Below, in pieces: positions 46,668-56,611 of a DNA stretch of 64,000 bases. The translations under genes were made by a program, and so were the position numbers. Source of the stretch: Paludibacter sp. (GTDB lineage Bacteria > Bacteroidota > Bacteroidia > Bacteroidales > Paludibacteraceae); the NCBI GenBank assembly GCA_017882285.1, contig JADGPS010000001.1, forward strand, positions 86,984 to 150,983. The letters are read 5' to 3'. Position 1 is the stretch's first letter. The number at the start of each line of letters is the position of its first letter. A model generated the notes under the pieces. The model was not told where the DNA came from, did no database searches, and was given only the letters and a program-made list of their open reading frames with translations.

Positions 46668-48302
46668 ATGAAACGTAACTTTCTATTTCTCATTTTGACC
46701 TTTTTTGTTATCAATCTGTCTGCTGCAGAAGCTAAAGGTGCGCAAGGAATTGCATATTATAAAGCCGGTTTTCCACAAGTTGCAAAACCCCTTTTGTTGA
46801 AGGAATATGCATCAGATTCATTAACTAGATCTGAAACTTGTTTTTATCTTGGAAATATTTATTTCGGCGAAAATAAACCGGATTCAGCAGCAATTTATTT
46901 TAAAAAAGGATTAATTGGCAAACAGGTAAATGTATTGAATATCATCGGTTTGGCTATGCTTAAAGTAAAATCAAATCCGAAAGAAGCAGATCAAGACATT
47001 CAAAATGTTTTAAAATTGCCGACAAGCAAGAAAAACCCGGATTATTTTATTGCTGCTGCTAATGCCTATTTATTTAATGGTTTAATTGATCAGGCTGTTG
47101 TTTATCAAGAAAAGGCTAAGATTATTAAATTAAAATATTCTGCTTTAGCCGTATTGTCTGGTGATATTGAATATGCGAAAAAGAATGTTGGTCAGGCATG
47201 TAGCAATTATGAATTAGCCATACTCTATGACGATAATTGCAAAGAAGCTTATATTAAATATGCGCGTGCTTATAAAAATGTAAATACACCTTTAGCAATT
47301 GAAATGTTGAATCGTTTAAAACAAAAGGATCCTTCATTCTTATTGGTTGACAAGGAGTTAGCTGACATTTATTATGCAAATAACGATTTTGAAAAGGCGG
47401 CTGAGTTATATGGCAATTACTTAAAATCAGGAAATTCAAACGTTCAAGATTTCACAAAATATGCAATGACTCTCTTTTTAAATAAAGATTATGCAAAATC
47501 ACTGGAAATAACCAAAATGGGTCTTGAAAAATTGCCGCGTAATCCTGCTTTTAATAGGTTAGCCATGTATAATAATGTAGCATTAGAAAAATATGATGAA
47601 GCAATAAAATATGCAGATTTATTTTTCAATAAAACAGATAATCCGGATATTTCCTATTATGATTATACCTATTATGGTCAGGCATTGAGATCAACTAAAC
47701 AATATGATTTGGCTATCGAGCAATTTAAAAAGGCGCTGAAACTGGATTCAACACAAGTAGGCTTTTGGAAAGACATTTCTGACATGTACGGTGAAAAACC
47801 TGATTATCCAAATGCAATTTCAAGTTATCAAACTTATATGAAACATTTACCTCAGGAAAAGATAACCTCTGAAGTGCTTTACAATCTGGCAAGAATGTAT
47901 TATAGCTCTGGGACTGATCAAAACACTAAACCTGATGCCAAAAAAGATATTTTGCTTAAAGCAGATAGTCTCTTCGCACAAGTAGCTTCGTTGGAACCTA
48001 CAAATTATCGTGGAAATGCTTGGAGAGCTCGTACAAATGTTGAACTAGACCCGGAATTAACGCTTGGTTTGTCTAAACCTTATTATGATCAAACATTAAC
48101 ACTGGTTGAGTCGAAAGCTGATGTAAAATATAATCCGGTAATTATTGAATGTTCACGCTATTTGGGTTATTATTATTTCTTGAAAAAAGACTATCCGCAA
48201 TCTAAAATTTACTGGAATAAAATTCTTGCTATTGACCCTAAAAACGATATTGCTTTGAAAGCAATTGATGGTATTGACAACGCATTAAAAGGTAAAAAAT
48301 AA
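46668..48302 (+). CDS. tetratricopeptide repeat protein
   Basis: 544 aa; signal peptide; multiple TPR motifs (ADIYYANNDFEKAAELYGNYLK, YGQALRSTKQYDLAIEQFKKALKLDS). Confidence 0.88.
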   Translation: MKRNFLFLILTFFVINLSAAEAKGAQGIAYYKAGFPQVAKPLLLKEYASDSLTRSETCFYLGNIYFGENKPDSAAIYFKKGLIGKQVNVLNIIGLAMLKVKSNPKEADQDIQNVLKLPTSKKNPDYFIAAANAYLFNGLIDQAVVYQEKAKIIKLKYSALAVLSGDIEYAKKNVGQACSNYELAILYDDNCKEAYIKYARAYKNVNTPLAIEMLNRLKQKDPSFLLVDKELADIYYANNDFEKAAELYGNYLKSGNSNVQDFTKYAMTLFLNKDYAKSLEITKMGLEKLPRNPAFNRLAMYNNVALEKYDEAIKYADLFFNKTDNPDISYYDYTYYGQALRSTKQYDLAIEQFKKALKLDSTQVGFWKDISDMYGEKPDYPNAISSYQTYMKHLPQEKITSEVLYNLARMYYSSGTDQNTKPDAKKDILLKADSLFAQVASLEPTNYRGNAWRARTNVELDPELTLGLSKPYYDQTLTLVESKADVKYNPVIIECSRYLGYYYFLKKDYPQSKIYWNKILAIDPKNDIALKAIDGIDNALKGKK

Positions 48303-48320
48303 ATGCTGAAATAAAAATGA

Positions 48321-48358
48321 AGAGGCTGAGTCAAATTTATTTTGACTCAGCTTTTTTT
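48321..48358 (+). terminator. terminator at end of TonB-system operon
   Basis: AGGCTGAGTCAAA-tttat-TTTGACTCAGCTTTTTTT. Confidence 0.85.
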
Positions 48359-48514
48359 AATCTAAACAATTTAATTTTACAATTTAAGTTCAAAGTTTTT
48401 TTATACTTGCCTTTATCAGCCATTTTTTGAAATTTAATGTTCAGAATCTATTAATATTTAGTAATTTTGTCAGGTTTAATTATGTCATAATAGCAGTCTG
48501 TTTATTATCGTATT

Positions 48515-49804
48515 ATGCAACAATCTGAAATTCAAACAGTAAAACATCGATTTGGAATTATTGGAACTTCTGAATTGCTGAGTAGAGCAATTGATATTGC
48601 AGTACAAGTAGCCCCAACCGATTTATCGGTGTTAATTACAGGCGAAAGTGGTGTGGGTAAGGAGAATTTTCCTCAAATTATTCATTTTTATAGTCACAGG
48701 AAACACGGACCCTATATAGCCGTAAATTGTGGTGCCATTCCCGAAGGAACAATTGATTCAGAGCTTTTTGGCCATGAAAAAGGCTCTTTTACAGGCGCTA
48801 CAGCTGATAGAAAAGGTTATTTTGAAGTAGCAGATGGCGGAACAATTTTTTTGGACGAAGTAGGAGAATTGCCTCTTTCAACACAAGTTCGACTTTTAAG
48901 AGTACTTGAAGCCGGTGAATTTATAAAAGTAGGTTCATCTAAGACTCAAAAAACAAATGTTAGGGTTGTTGCAGCAACCAATCTGAATATGGCTCAGGCA
49001 ACCCGAGAAGGGAAATTCCGCGAAGATTTATTTTATCGATTAAATACCGTACCAATTGCAATTCCTCCTTTACGCGAGCGGAAGGAAGATATTGTGTTGT
49101 TATTCAGGAAATTTGCTTCTGATTTTGCTGAAAAATATCGCATGCCACCTGTAAAACTTACAGAAGATGCAAAACAACTTTTGACAAATTACTATTGGAA
49201 TGGAAATGTCCGTCAATTGAAAAATATAACTGAACAAATTTCAGTCATTGAACAACAACGGGAAATTTCGGCTCAGATATTAAGAACTTATTTGCCAAAA
49301 GATGAAATGGAACGTTTACCGGCTTTATTAACATCGTATTCAGGTGATAAAAAAACGTTTAACAGCGAAAGGGAAATACTTTATCAGGTACTTTTTGATA
49401 TGAAAAAAGACATGAATGATTTAAAGAAAATAGTTCATGACATTATAAATAATAAACAGGTTGATATTCAACAAGATGATATGAATTTTCAACCGGTATT
49501 TATTAATAAAAATGATAATTTATATTCAACTCCCACTAGCGGAATAGAAATAAAATCGGAGAAAGCGAATCGTGAAAACATTCAGTTTACTGCAAATATG
49601 GATGATATTGAAGACTTTCAGGAAGCCGATGAATATAATGTGTTGGAATCAGATTCAAAACCGACATCGTTGTCTGACATGGAACGTCAAATGATTAAAG
49701 ATTCCCTTGAAAAATATAGTGGAAAAAGAAAATTAGCAGCTAAAGAATTAAAAATATCAGAACGAACATTATATCGAAAAATTAAAGAGTACGGTATTGA
49801 ATAA
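48515..49804 (+). CDS. sigma-54 interacting transcriptional regulator (AAA+ and Fis-type HTH, no receiver domain)
   Basis: 429 aa; GESGVGKENF, ELFGHEKGSFTGATADRKGYFEVADGGTIFLDEVGELPLSTQVRLLRVLE, C-terminal KLAAKELKISERTLYRKIKEYGIE. Confidence 0.96.
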   Translation: MQQSEIQTVKHRFGIIGTSELLSRAIDIAVQVAPTDLSVLITGESGVGKENFPQIIHFYSHRKHGPYIAVNCGAIPEGTIDSELFGHEKGSFTGATADRKGYFEVADGGTIFLDEVGELPLSTQVRLLRVLEAGEFIKVGSSKTQKTNVRVVAATNLNMAQATREGKFREDLFYRLNTVPIAIPPLRERKEDIVLLFRKFASDFAEKYRMPPVKLTEDAKQLLTNYYWNGNVRQLKNITEQISVIEQQREISAQILRTYLPKDEMERLPALLTSYSGDKKTFNSEREILYQVLFDMKKDMNDLKKIVHDIINNKQVDIQQDDMNFQPVFINKNDNLYSTPTSGIEIKSEKANRENIQFTANMDDIEDFQEADEYNVLESDSKPTSLSDMERQMIKDSLEKYSGKRKLAAKELKISERTLYRKIKEYGIE

Positions 49805-49813
49805 GAGTTATTT

Positions 49814-50350
49814 ATGAGAAATAAAATCAAAATATTAATATCAAACAATTATTGTAATTGGATAATTTGCATTGGAGCAATTTTACTCGTCTCATGTACT
49901 ATTTCTTATAAATTTAATGGTTCGTCGATTGATTATACCAAAACAAAGACAATCTCAATTTCAGATTTTCCTAATACTGCAGAACTAGTTTATCCGCCTC
50001 TCTCACAGGAGTTTGCTGAAACCTTACGCGACTTGTATACCAAACAAACACGTTTGCAACAGACTAAAAAAGGGGGTGATTTGCATTTGGAAGGTGAAAT
50101 AATTGGTTATCAGTTAAATCCAATGGCAATCAGCGCCGATTCATATTCTTCTCAAACAAAACTGACATTAACAATTAAAGTGAGGTTTTCAAACGATAAA
50201 AATCCGGAAGATGATTTCGAAAAAACCTATTCGGCAATTCAAACATTCGATAGCAGTAAATTATTGAACGATGTTCAAGAGGAGTTAATTAAAGTAATGA
50301 TATCCGAAATTGTCGATAATATTTACAATGATACAGTTGCAAAATGGTAA
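49814..50350 (+). CDS. lptE: LptE family LPS-assembly lipoprotein
   Basis: 178 aa; lipobox LLVSCTISYKFNGSSIDY; typical Bacteroidetes LptE neighbourhood with sigma-54 activator and secG. Confidence 0.8.
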   Translation: MRNKIKILISNNYCNWIICIGAILLVSCTISYKFNGSSIDYTKTKTISISDFPNTAELVYPPLSQEFAETLRDLYTKQTRLQQTKKGGDLHLEGEIIGYQLNPMAISADSYSSQTKLTLTIKVRFSNDKNPEDDFEKTYSAIQTFDSSKLLNDVQEELIKVMISEIVDNIYNDTVAKW

Positions 50351-50402
50351 ATTGATTTCCATAATTCTTTAAATATCAGATTTATATGCCTTTAATTCAA
50401 CC

Positions 50403-51062
50403 ATGACCCATGAAGAGTTAATATCGCTTGTCAGACAACCGCAAACTGTTAATGCAGAGCAAGTGGCTGATTTAAAGGAAATGGTTGAGAGATATCCTTA
50501 TTTCGTTTCTCCGCGATTATTTCTGGCAAAAGCGTTGAAGCAATCTAATAATATTCATTCAACAGCAAATTTAAACGGAACTTCAGTATATTGTTCAGAT
50601 CGCCGTTGGTTTTATTACTATATAAATCCCGAAAAAATGGTTTCTGAAGAGCCTTACAGACATGAACGTGTCAGTAAAACATCTGGAAATTATTTTGATT
50701 TAATTGAAGCAATTGAATCTGAAGGTGGAGATTCAAAACAATCGTTGAAAAATCTTGCTGAAAAGCTTAAAGAAGCAAGAGTGATGGTAATTAAACATCC
50801 GGTAGAAAAGAATCAAGAACCGACTGTTTCGGTTCAAAAAATTAATGATAATGATTTAAACAAAAAACAATTCTCGGTTGATTTAAAATCTGTTGTTGGA
50901 GAAATTTCTGAAATTAACGCAAAAAAACTTATTTCAGAACGAAAATACAGAGAGGCTATTGAAATATTACGGGCTTTAAATTTGAATAATCCGAAAAAAA
51001 GTGTTTACTTTGCAGACCAAATTCGATTTTTAGAAAAAGTTATCTCATACTCAAAAAAATAA
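50403..51062 (+). CDS. conserved hypothetical protein
   Basis: 219 aa between lptE and secG; MTHEELISLVRQPQTVNAEQVADLKEMVERYPYFVSPRLFLAKALK; possible TPR-like helical repeat. Confidence 0.75.
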   Translation: MTHEELISLVRQPQTVNAEQVADLKEMVERYPYFVSPRLFLAKALKQSNNIHSTANLNGTSVYCSDRRWFYYYINPEKMVSEEPYRHERVSKTSGNYFDLIEAIESEGGDSKQSLKNLAEKLKEARVMVIKHPVEKNQEPTVSVQKINDNDLNKKQFSVDLKSVVGEISEINAKKLISERKYREAIEILRALNLNNPKKSVYFADQIRFLEKVISYSKK

Positions 51063-51069
51063 ACATATT

Positions 51070-51441
51070 ATGTACATTGCTATTATCATTTTAATTGTTA
51101 TTCTGTCTGTTTTATTGACTTTATTTGTATTAGTTCAAAATTCAAAAGGGGGAGGTTTAGCTGCCGGGTTTTCTTCTTCAAACCAAATCATGGGAGTTCG
51201 TAAAACAACCGATTTTGTTGAAAAAATGACATGGGGATTAGTTATAGGAGTTGTTGTACTTTCAGTATTGGCAGTTGGAATTCGTAAACATCAACCTGTT
51301 GGCGTATCAAACGAATCTGAAATTAAAGAACAATATCAACACGCTAAACAAGCTGAACCGGGCGTTGTGGCTCCTAATTTCGGAGAAAAACCCGAAGCAA
51401 CCAAAACTCCTGCTAAACCCGCTATTCCTGCCAAGAAGTAA
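51070..51441 (+). CDS. secG: preprotein translocase subunit SecG
   Basis: 123 aa; LFVLVQNSKGGGLAAGFSSSNQIMGVRKTTDFVEKMTW. Confidence 0.93.
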   Translation: MYIAIIILIVILSVLLTLFVLVQNSKGGGLAAGFSSSNQIMGVRKTTDFVEKMTWGLVIGVVVLSVLAVGIRKHQPVGVSNESEIKEQYQHAKQAEPGVVAPNFGEKPEATKTPAKPAIPAKK

Positions 51442-51462
51442 TTGGAATCAGAAAAATTATAT

Positions 51463-51500
51463 AGGGCGTATCAAATTTTTTTGATACGCTTTCTTTTTTT
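51463..51500 (+). terminator. rho-independent terminator downstream of secG
   Basis: AGGGCGTATCAAA-ttttt-TTTGATACGCTTTCTTTTTTT. Confidence 0.8.
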
Positions 51501-51573
51501 GAAACTTTAGAGTTCAAACGAATTTGATAAATTTTCACACACCAGGCAGTTAATTTTAATATTTAATAAGAAT

Positions 51574-52149
51574 ATGCTTCAAATAGATGATACTATAATA
51601 AGTCTTGATTTGCTGGATGAACATTTTGTGTGTGATTTGAATTCATGCAAAGGTATTTGTTGTATTGAAGGTGACGATGGCGCACCGTTGGAAGTGGATG
51701 AAGTAGAAATTATTGAAAATATTCTGCCAATTATTTGGAATGATTTAACTGAAAAATCAAAGGAAGTAATTCGAAAACAAGGTGTTTCGTATATTGATGA
51801 CGATGGTGAACCGGTAACTTCAATTGTGAATGGTGCCGAATGTGTTTTTACGTATATTGATAGTGACGGAATTTGTAAATGTGCTATTGAGAAGGCGTTT
51901 CGTGAAGGGAAAACTGATTTTTACAAACCAATCTCTTGCCATTTATATCCAGTTCGTTTGCAGAAGTATGATGAATTTATTGCCGTGAATTATCACAGAT
52001 GGAGTGTGTGTAATTGTGCTCGTACTTTTGGCGGAAAGTCGAGTGTACCTGTTTATCAGTTTTTAAAAGAACCACTAATTCGCAGGTTTGGTAAGGACTG
52101 GTTTGAACAACTTGAAATTGTCGATAAAGAATTAAAAAGCAGAAAATGA
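51574..52149 (+). CDS. DUF3109 family Cys-rich protein
   Basis: 191 aa; FVCDLNSCKGICCIEGDDGAPLEVDEVEII, CKCAIEKAF, SCHLYPVRL, VCNCAR. Confidence 0.85.
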   Translation: MLQIDDTIISLDLLDEHFVCDLNSCKGICCIEGDDGAPLEVDEVEIIENILPIIWNDLTEKSKEVIRKQGVSYIDDDGEPVTSIVNGAECVFTYIDSDGICKCAIEKAFREGKTDFYKPISCHLYPVRLQKYDEFIAVNYHRWSVCNCARTFGGKSSVPVYQFLKEPLIRRFGKDWFEQLEIVDKELKSRK

Positions 52150-52150
52150 A

Positions 52151-53401
52151 ATGAAAACAAACAGCGTAAAAGTTGAGATTATAACTATTGGTGACGAAAT
52201 ACTGATAGGTCAGATTGTTGATACCAATTCGGCATGGATGGCAACAGAACTGAATAAGTCGGGTTTTGAGATTGCACAAATTACTTCTGTTCATGACAAA
52301 GCAAATCATATCGTTGAATCATTAGATTTAGCGCTCAATAGGGTTGATATTATTTTGTTTACAGGTGGAATTGGACCTACTAATGATGATATTACCAAGC
52401 AAACTTTAACGAATTATTTTGACACAAAACTGGTTTTTGATGAATCAATTATTCGAAATATTGAACAATTGTTTTCAACAAGATCAAACTTTGTTATCAA
52501 TGAATTGACTCGAGCTCAGGCTATGGTTCCTGAAAAGTGTACGGTCATTCCAAATTTGGTTGGAACTGCGCCCATAACATGGTTCGAAAAAGACGGAAAA
52601 GTAATAGTATCGATGCCGGGCGTTCCTTATGAAATGAAACAGGCAATGAATTTGGAGATTATTCCCCGTTTGCAAAAATATTTTCAAACGCCGGCTTTGC
52701 TTCATAAAACGGTTCAGGTTTACGGTTATGGCGAGTCAGCTCTGGCATTAGAAATTGCCGATTGGGAAAATGAATTACCGGAAAATGTATCTTTGGCATA
52801 TTTGCCAAATTATGGTATAGTTAAACTTAGATTGAGTGGGACTTCAAATGACATTTTAGCTTTGGAATTTATTATAAATCAACAAATTGGCAAACTAAGT
52901 CAGATTCTTGGTTCTTCAATTGTTGCCTACGAAGATATACCAATTGCAGAATTGGTTGGTAATTTATTGATAACTAAAGGACTAATGGTGGCTACGGCTG
53001 AAAGTTGCACAGGTGGCAATATCGCTCATCAATTTACAATGATTCCCGGAAGTTCAGCCTTTTATAAAGGCTCTGTTGTCGCATATTCTAACGAAATTAA
53101 AACAAATGTTTTACAGGTTTATGCTGATGATATTGAAAAATACGGAGCTGTAAGTCAAATAGTGGTGATACAAATGGCAGAAAATGTACGAAAGTTATTG
53201 AAAACTGATGTTGCAATTGCGACCTCGGGAATTGCCGGTCCAACCGGTGGAACAGCTGATAAACCTATTGGAACTGTCTGGATTGCAATATGTTCAGAAG
53301 AAAAAACAGTAAGTCGTGAATTTCATTTTGGATCATTGCGCGAACAAAATATTGAAAGAGCAACACAAGCTGCATTGCTAATGTTGAAAGAAATATTATG
53401 A
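52151..53401 (+). CDS. cinA: CinA-family (competence/damage-inducible protein A / NMN amidohydrolase)
   Basis: 416 aa; EIITIGDEILIGQIVDTNSAWMATELN, LFTGGIGPTNDDITK, ATAESCTGGNIAHQFT, ATSGIAGPTGGTADKPIGTVW. Confidence 0.95.
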   Translation: MKTNSVKVEIITIGDEILIGQIVDTNSAWMATELNKSGFEIAQITSVHDKANHIVESLDLALNRVDIILFTGGIGPTNDDITKQTLTNYFDTKLVFDESIIRNIEQLFSTRSNFVINELTRAQAMVPEKCTVIPNLVGTAPITWFEKDGKVIVSMPGVPYEMKQAMNLEIIPRLQKYFQTPALLHKTVQVYGYGESALALEIADWENELPENVSLAYLPNYGIVKLRLSGTSNDILALEFIINQQIGKLSQILGSSIVAYEDIPIAELVGNLLITKGLMVATAESCTGGNIAHQFTMIPGSSAFYKGSVVAYSNEIKTNVLQVYADDIEKYGAVSQIVVIQMAENVRKLLKTDVAIATSGIAGPTGGTADKPIGTVWIAICSEEKTVSREFHFGSLREQNIERATQAALLMLKEIL

Positions 53402-53504
53402 ATTAAACTCAACATTATCAGTATTTTATTGATGATAATGACGAAGTGAGTATAATTATTGAAATTTAAAGAATAAAAAACTTGTACAATTAAAAAAAAT
53501 ACTA

Positions 53505-53512
53505 TACTTTTG
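53505..53512 (+). promoter_or_regulatory. rpmB promoter (-33 TTG at 53482-53484, -7 TACTTTTG)
   Basis: TTG-N20-TACTTTTGCAC, 46 bp upstream of the rpmB ATG. Confidence 0.6.
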
Positions 53513-53557
53513 CACACTGTTTTTGAGAAAAAATGTAAACAATAAAAAGATATAGAA

Positions 53558-53797
53558 ATGTCAAAAATTTGTCAGATTACCGGTAAAAAAGCAATGGTAG
53601 GAAACAACGTATCACACTCAAAACGTCGTACCAAAAGAACATTTGATGTGAACTTGTTTACAAAAAAATTCTATTGGGTAGAACAAGATACCTGGATTAG
53701 CTTAAATGTTTCTGCTAATGGGTTACGTACCATTAACAAAATTGGATTGGATGCTGCCATAAAAAAAGCGTCAGAAAAAGGGTATTTATACGCATAA
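53558..53797 (+). CDS. rpmB: 50S ribosomal protein L28
   Basis: 79 aa; [33 protein letters not shown]. Confidence 0.97.
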   Translation: MSKICQITGKKAMVGNNVSHSKRRTKRTFDVNLFTKKFYWVEQDTWISLNVSANGLRTINKIGLDAAIKKASEKGYLYA

Positions 53798-53816
53798 TAA
53801 GTAGGAGAATTACACA

Positions 53817-54005
53817 ATGGCAAAAAAATCGAAAGAAGCAAGAGTCCAAGTAATTTTGGAATGTACTGAGCATAAAGAAAGTGGTTTACCGGGGACATCA
53901 CGTTATATTACTGTGAAAAACAGAAAAAACACACCGGCACGTATGGAGTTGAAGAAATACAACCCCATTATGAAAAAAGTAACTGTTCATAAAGAAATTA
54001 AATAA
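53817..54005 (+). CDS. rpmG: 50S ribosomal protein L33
   Basis: 62 aa; [43 protein letters not shown]. Confidence 0.97.
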   Translation: MAKKSKEARVQVILECTEHKESGLPGTSRYITVKNRKNTPARMELKKYNPIMKKVTVHKEIK

Positions 54006-54015
54006 TATCTGAATC

Positions 54016-54168
54016 ATGGCTAAGAAATCGGTTGCATCTCTCCAAAAAGGAGAAGGACGTTCATTTGCAAAGGTTATTAAGATGGTGAAATCACCTAAAA
54101 CCGGTGCTTATATTTTTCAGGAAGAAATTGTTCAAAACGATAAAGTGAAAGATTATTTCGCAAAATAA
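54016..54168 (+). CDS. DUF4295 small protein
   Basis: Missed by the ORF track (50 aa): MAKKSVASLQKGEGRSFAKVIKMVKSPKTGAYIFQEEIVQNDKVKDYFAK; downstream of rpmG as in other Bacteroidetes. Confidence 0.85.
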   Translation: MAKKSVASLQKGEGRSFAKVIKMVKSPKTGAYIFQEEIVQNDKVKDYFAK

Positions 54169-54195
54169 TTTCATATCGTTCCAAAAAATAGAAAG

Positions 54196-54232
54196 AATCC
54201 TCTCATTTAATAAAATGAGGGGATTTTTTTTG
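54196..54232 (+). terminator. rho-independent terminator
   Basis: AATCCTCTCATTT-aata-AAATGAGGGGATTTTTTTT. Confidence 0.85.
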
Positions 54233-54324
54233 CTGTTAGCTCAAAAAAAAAACTTAATTTTGTACTTTAATTATTAGCTGATTAATCAATTAATAGTCAA
54301 CTAATTTACCAATAAACCAAAATA

Positions 54325-55275
54325 ATGGGACTATTTAATTTCTTTAATAAAGAAAAAAAAGAAACACTTGATCAAGGTTTGTCGAAAACCAAAGAAAGTG
54401 TTTTTTCGAAGTTGACGCGTGCAGTTGCCGGAAAATCGAAAGTGGATGATGAAGTGTTGGATAATCTGGAAGAAGTATTAATTACTTCGGATGTAGGCGT
54501 TGAAACTACTTTGCGCATTATCGAACGGATTGAAAAACGTGTTGCCCGAGATAAATTTGTGAACACCGACGAGTTGAATGTAATTTTGAAAGACGAAATA
54601 GCCGCTTTATTGGCTGAAAACAACTCTGATTCACCGGCTGATTTTGATGCAGTTTTACCAAAAACTCCTTATGTGATTATGGTGGTTGGTGTGAATGGGG
54701 TTGGAAAAACTACGACAATTGGAAAGTTAGCTTACCAGTTTACAAAAGCAGGGAAAAAAGTATATCTTGGTGCGGCTGATACGTTTCGTGCGGCTGCTGT
54801 TGATCAGTTGGTTATCTGGGGTGAACGTGCCGGAGTGCCTGTAATTAAACAAAAAATGGGTTCTGATCCTGCTTCGGTGGCTTATGATACTATTGCTTCC
54901 GCTAAAGCCAATAATGCCGATGTAGTTATAATTGATACTGCTGGTCGTCTACACAATAAAATCAACTTAATGAACGAGTTGACCAAAATTAAAAATGTAA
55001 TGCAAAAAATAATTTCTGATGCACCTCACGAAGTATTATTAGTGTTAGACGGTTCTACCGGACAAAATGCATTTGAGCAAGCTAAACAATTTACAAAAGC
55101 TACTGATGTTACTGCATTGGCCATTACCAAACTTGATGGGACTGCCAAAGGTGGTGTGGTTATAGGCATTTCCGACCAATTTAAAATTCCGGTAAAATAT
55201 ATAGGACTGGGTGAAGGCATAGAACATTTACAGGTTTTTGACCGGAATGAATTTGTGGCATCGTTGTTTGAATAA
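54325..55275 (+). CDS. ftsY: signal recognition particle receptor FtsY
   Basis: 316 aa; MVVGVNGVGKTTTIGKLAYQF, DTFRAAAVDQL, DTAGRLHNKINLMNEL, TKLDGTAKGG. Confidence 0.97.
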   Translation: MGLFNFFNKEKKETLDQGLSKTKESVFSKLTRAVAGKSKVDDEVLDNLEEVLITSDVGVETTLRIIERIEKRVARDKFVNTDELNVILKDEIAALLAENNSDSPADFDAVLPKTPYVIMVVGVNGVGKTTTIGKLAYQFTKAGKKVYLGAADTFRAAAVDQLVIWGERAGVPVIKQKMGSDPASVAYDTIASAKANNADVVIIDTAGRLHNKINLMNELTKIKNVMQKIISDAPHEVLLVLDGSTGQNAFEQAKQFTKATDVTALAITKLDGTAKGGVVIGISDQFKIPVKYIGLGEGIEHLQVFDRNEFVASLFE

Positions 55276-55278
55276 AAA

Positions 55279-56571
55279 ATGAATAAAGGAACTGTTGATA
55301 TTGTAACGCTGGGTTGTTCAAAAAATCTGGTTGATTCTGAACAGTTGATGCGGCAGTTTGATGCGCTTGGTTATAAAGTAAGGCACGATGCTGAAAATCC
55401 GGATGGTGAGATTGTTATTATCAATACTTGTGGGTTTATAGGTGATGCCAAAGAGGAGAGTATCAATACTATTTTACAGTTTGCCGATTTGCGCAAACAA
55501 AATAAGATTGGCAAATTATTCGTAATGGGCTGTTTGTCCGAACGATATGTAAAAGAGCTTAGTTCTGAAATTCCGGAAGTGGATAAATTCTACGGTAAGT
55601 TCAACTATAATAATATTTTGACTGATTTAGGTCAGGAATATCGTGCTGATTTACGGTTGGAACGAACGTTGACAACACCAAATCATTACGCTTACATTAA
55701 AATTTCCGAAGGTTGTAACCGGACTTGTTCATATTGTGCCATTCCAATTATTACCGGAAAACACCGTTCACGTCCGATGGAAGACATTGAAAATGAAGTA
55801 AAAGGTTTGGTTTCAAAAGGTGTAAAGGAGTTTCAACTGATTGCCCAGGATTTGTCATATTATGGACAGGATCGGTATAAAAAACTGAAGCTGGCTGAAC
55901 TGACTGAAAGGCTATCTGATATTCCTGGTGTAGAATGGTTGCGATTGCATTATGCTTATCCGGCTCATTTCCCTTATGATGTTTTAAAGGTTATGCGAGA
56001 ACGCAACAATGTTTGTAAGTACCTGGATATTGCTCTGCAGCATGTAAGCGATAATATGCTGAAACAAATGCGCCGAAATATAACAAAAGATCAAACTTAC
56101 CAACTGATAGAAAGGATTCGTACAGAAGTGCCAGGTATTCATCTGCGTACGACTTTATTGCTTGGTCATCCGGGTGAAACGGAAGCTGACGTGGAAGAAT
56201 TGAAAGAATTTGTTCGAAAAGCTCGTTTTGAAAGGCTTGGAGCATTTGCTTTTTCCAATGAAGAAGGTACTTTTGCATATAAAACATATAAAGATGATGT
56301 TCCGGAGGAAATAAAACATAGACGTGTTGATGAAATAATGTCCATTCAGCAAAGTATTTCTGCTGAGATTAATCAGGCTAAAATTGGAAAAACTCTTAAG
56401 GTGATGATTGACAGGGTAGAGGATAAGTATTTTGTGGGAAGAACCGAATTTGATTCGCCCGAAGTTGATCCGGAAGTATTGATTCCAATTTCGAAAAAAG
56501 GTGTTGTAAAAGGTCAGTTTTATCAGACTAAAATTGTGGATGCGACCGATTTTGATCTTTATGGTATTTAA
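55279..56571 (+). CDS. rimO: ribosomal protein S12 methylthiotransferase RimO
   Basis: 430 aa; VTLGCSKNLVDSEQLM, EGCNRTCSYCAIPIITGKHRSRPMEDI, TRAM-like C-terminus. Confidence 0.96.
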   Translation: MNKGTVDIVTLGCSKNLVDSEQLMRQFDALGYKVRHDAENPDGEIVIINTCGFIGDAKEESINTILQFADLRKQNKIGKLFVMGCLSERYVKELSSEIPEVDKFYGKFNYNNILTDLGQEYRADLRLERTLTTPNHYAYIKISEGCNRTCSYCAIPIITGKHRSRPMEDIENEVKGLVSKGVKEFQLIAQDLSYYGQDRYKKLKLAELTERLSDIPGVEWLRLHYAYPAHFPYDVLKVMRERNNVCKYLDIALQHVSDNMLKQMRRNITKDQTYQLIERIRTEVPGIHLRTTLLLGHPGETEADVEELKEFVRKARFERLGAFAFSNEEGTFAYKTYKDDVPEEIKHRRVDEIMSIQQSISAEINQAKIGKTLKVMIDRVEDKYFVGRTEFDSPEVDPEVLIPISKKGVVKGQFYQTKIVDATDFDLYGI

Positions 56572-56611
56572 ATTACTTCCTAACTTGTAACTTTATATTT
56601 GTAACTAACTT

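Noticed and set aside
48321-48358. Mobile MITE-like inverted repeat
   Set aside because: Position directly after a stop codon with a T run fits a terminator better; no target-site duplication seen.
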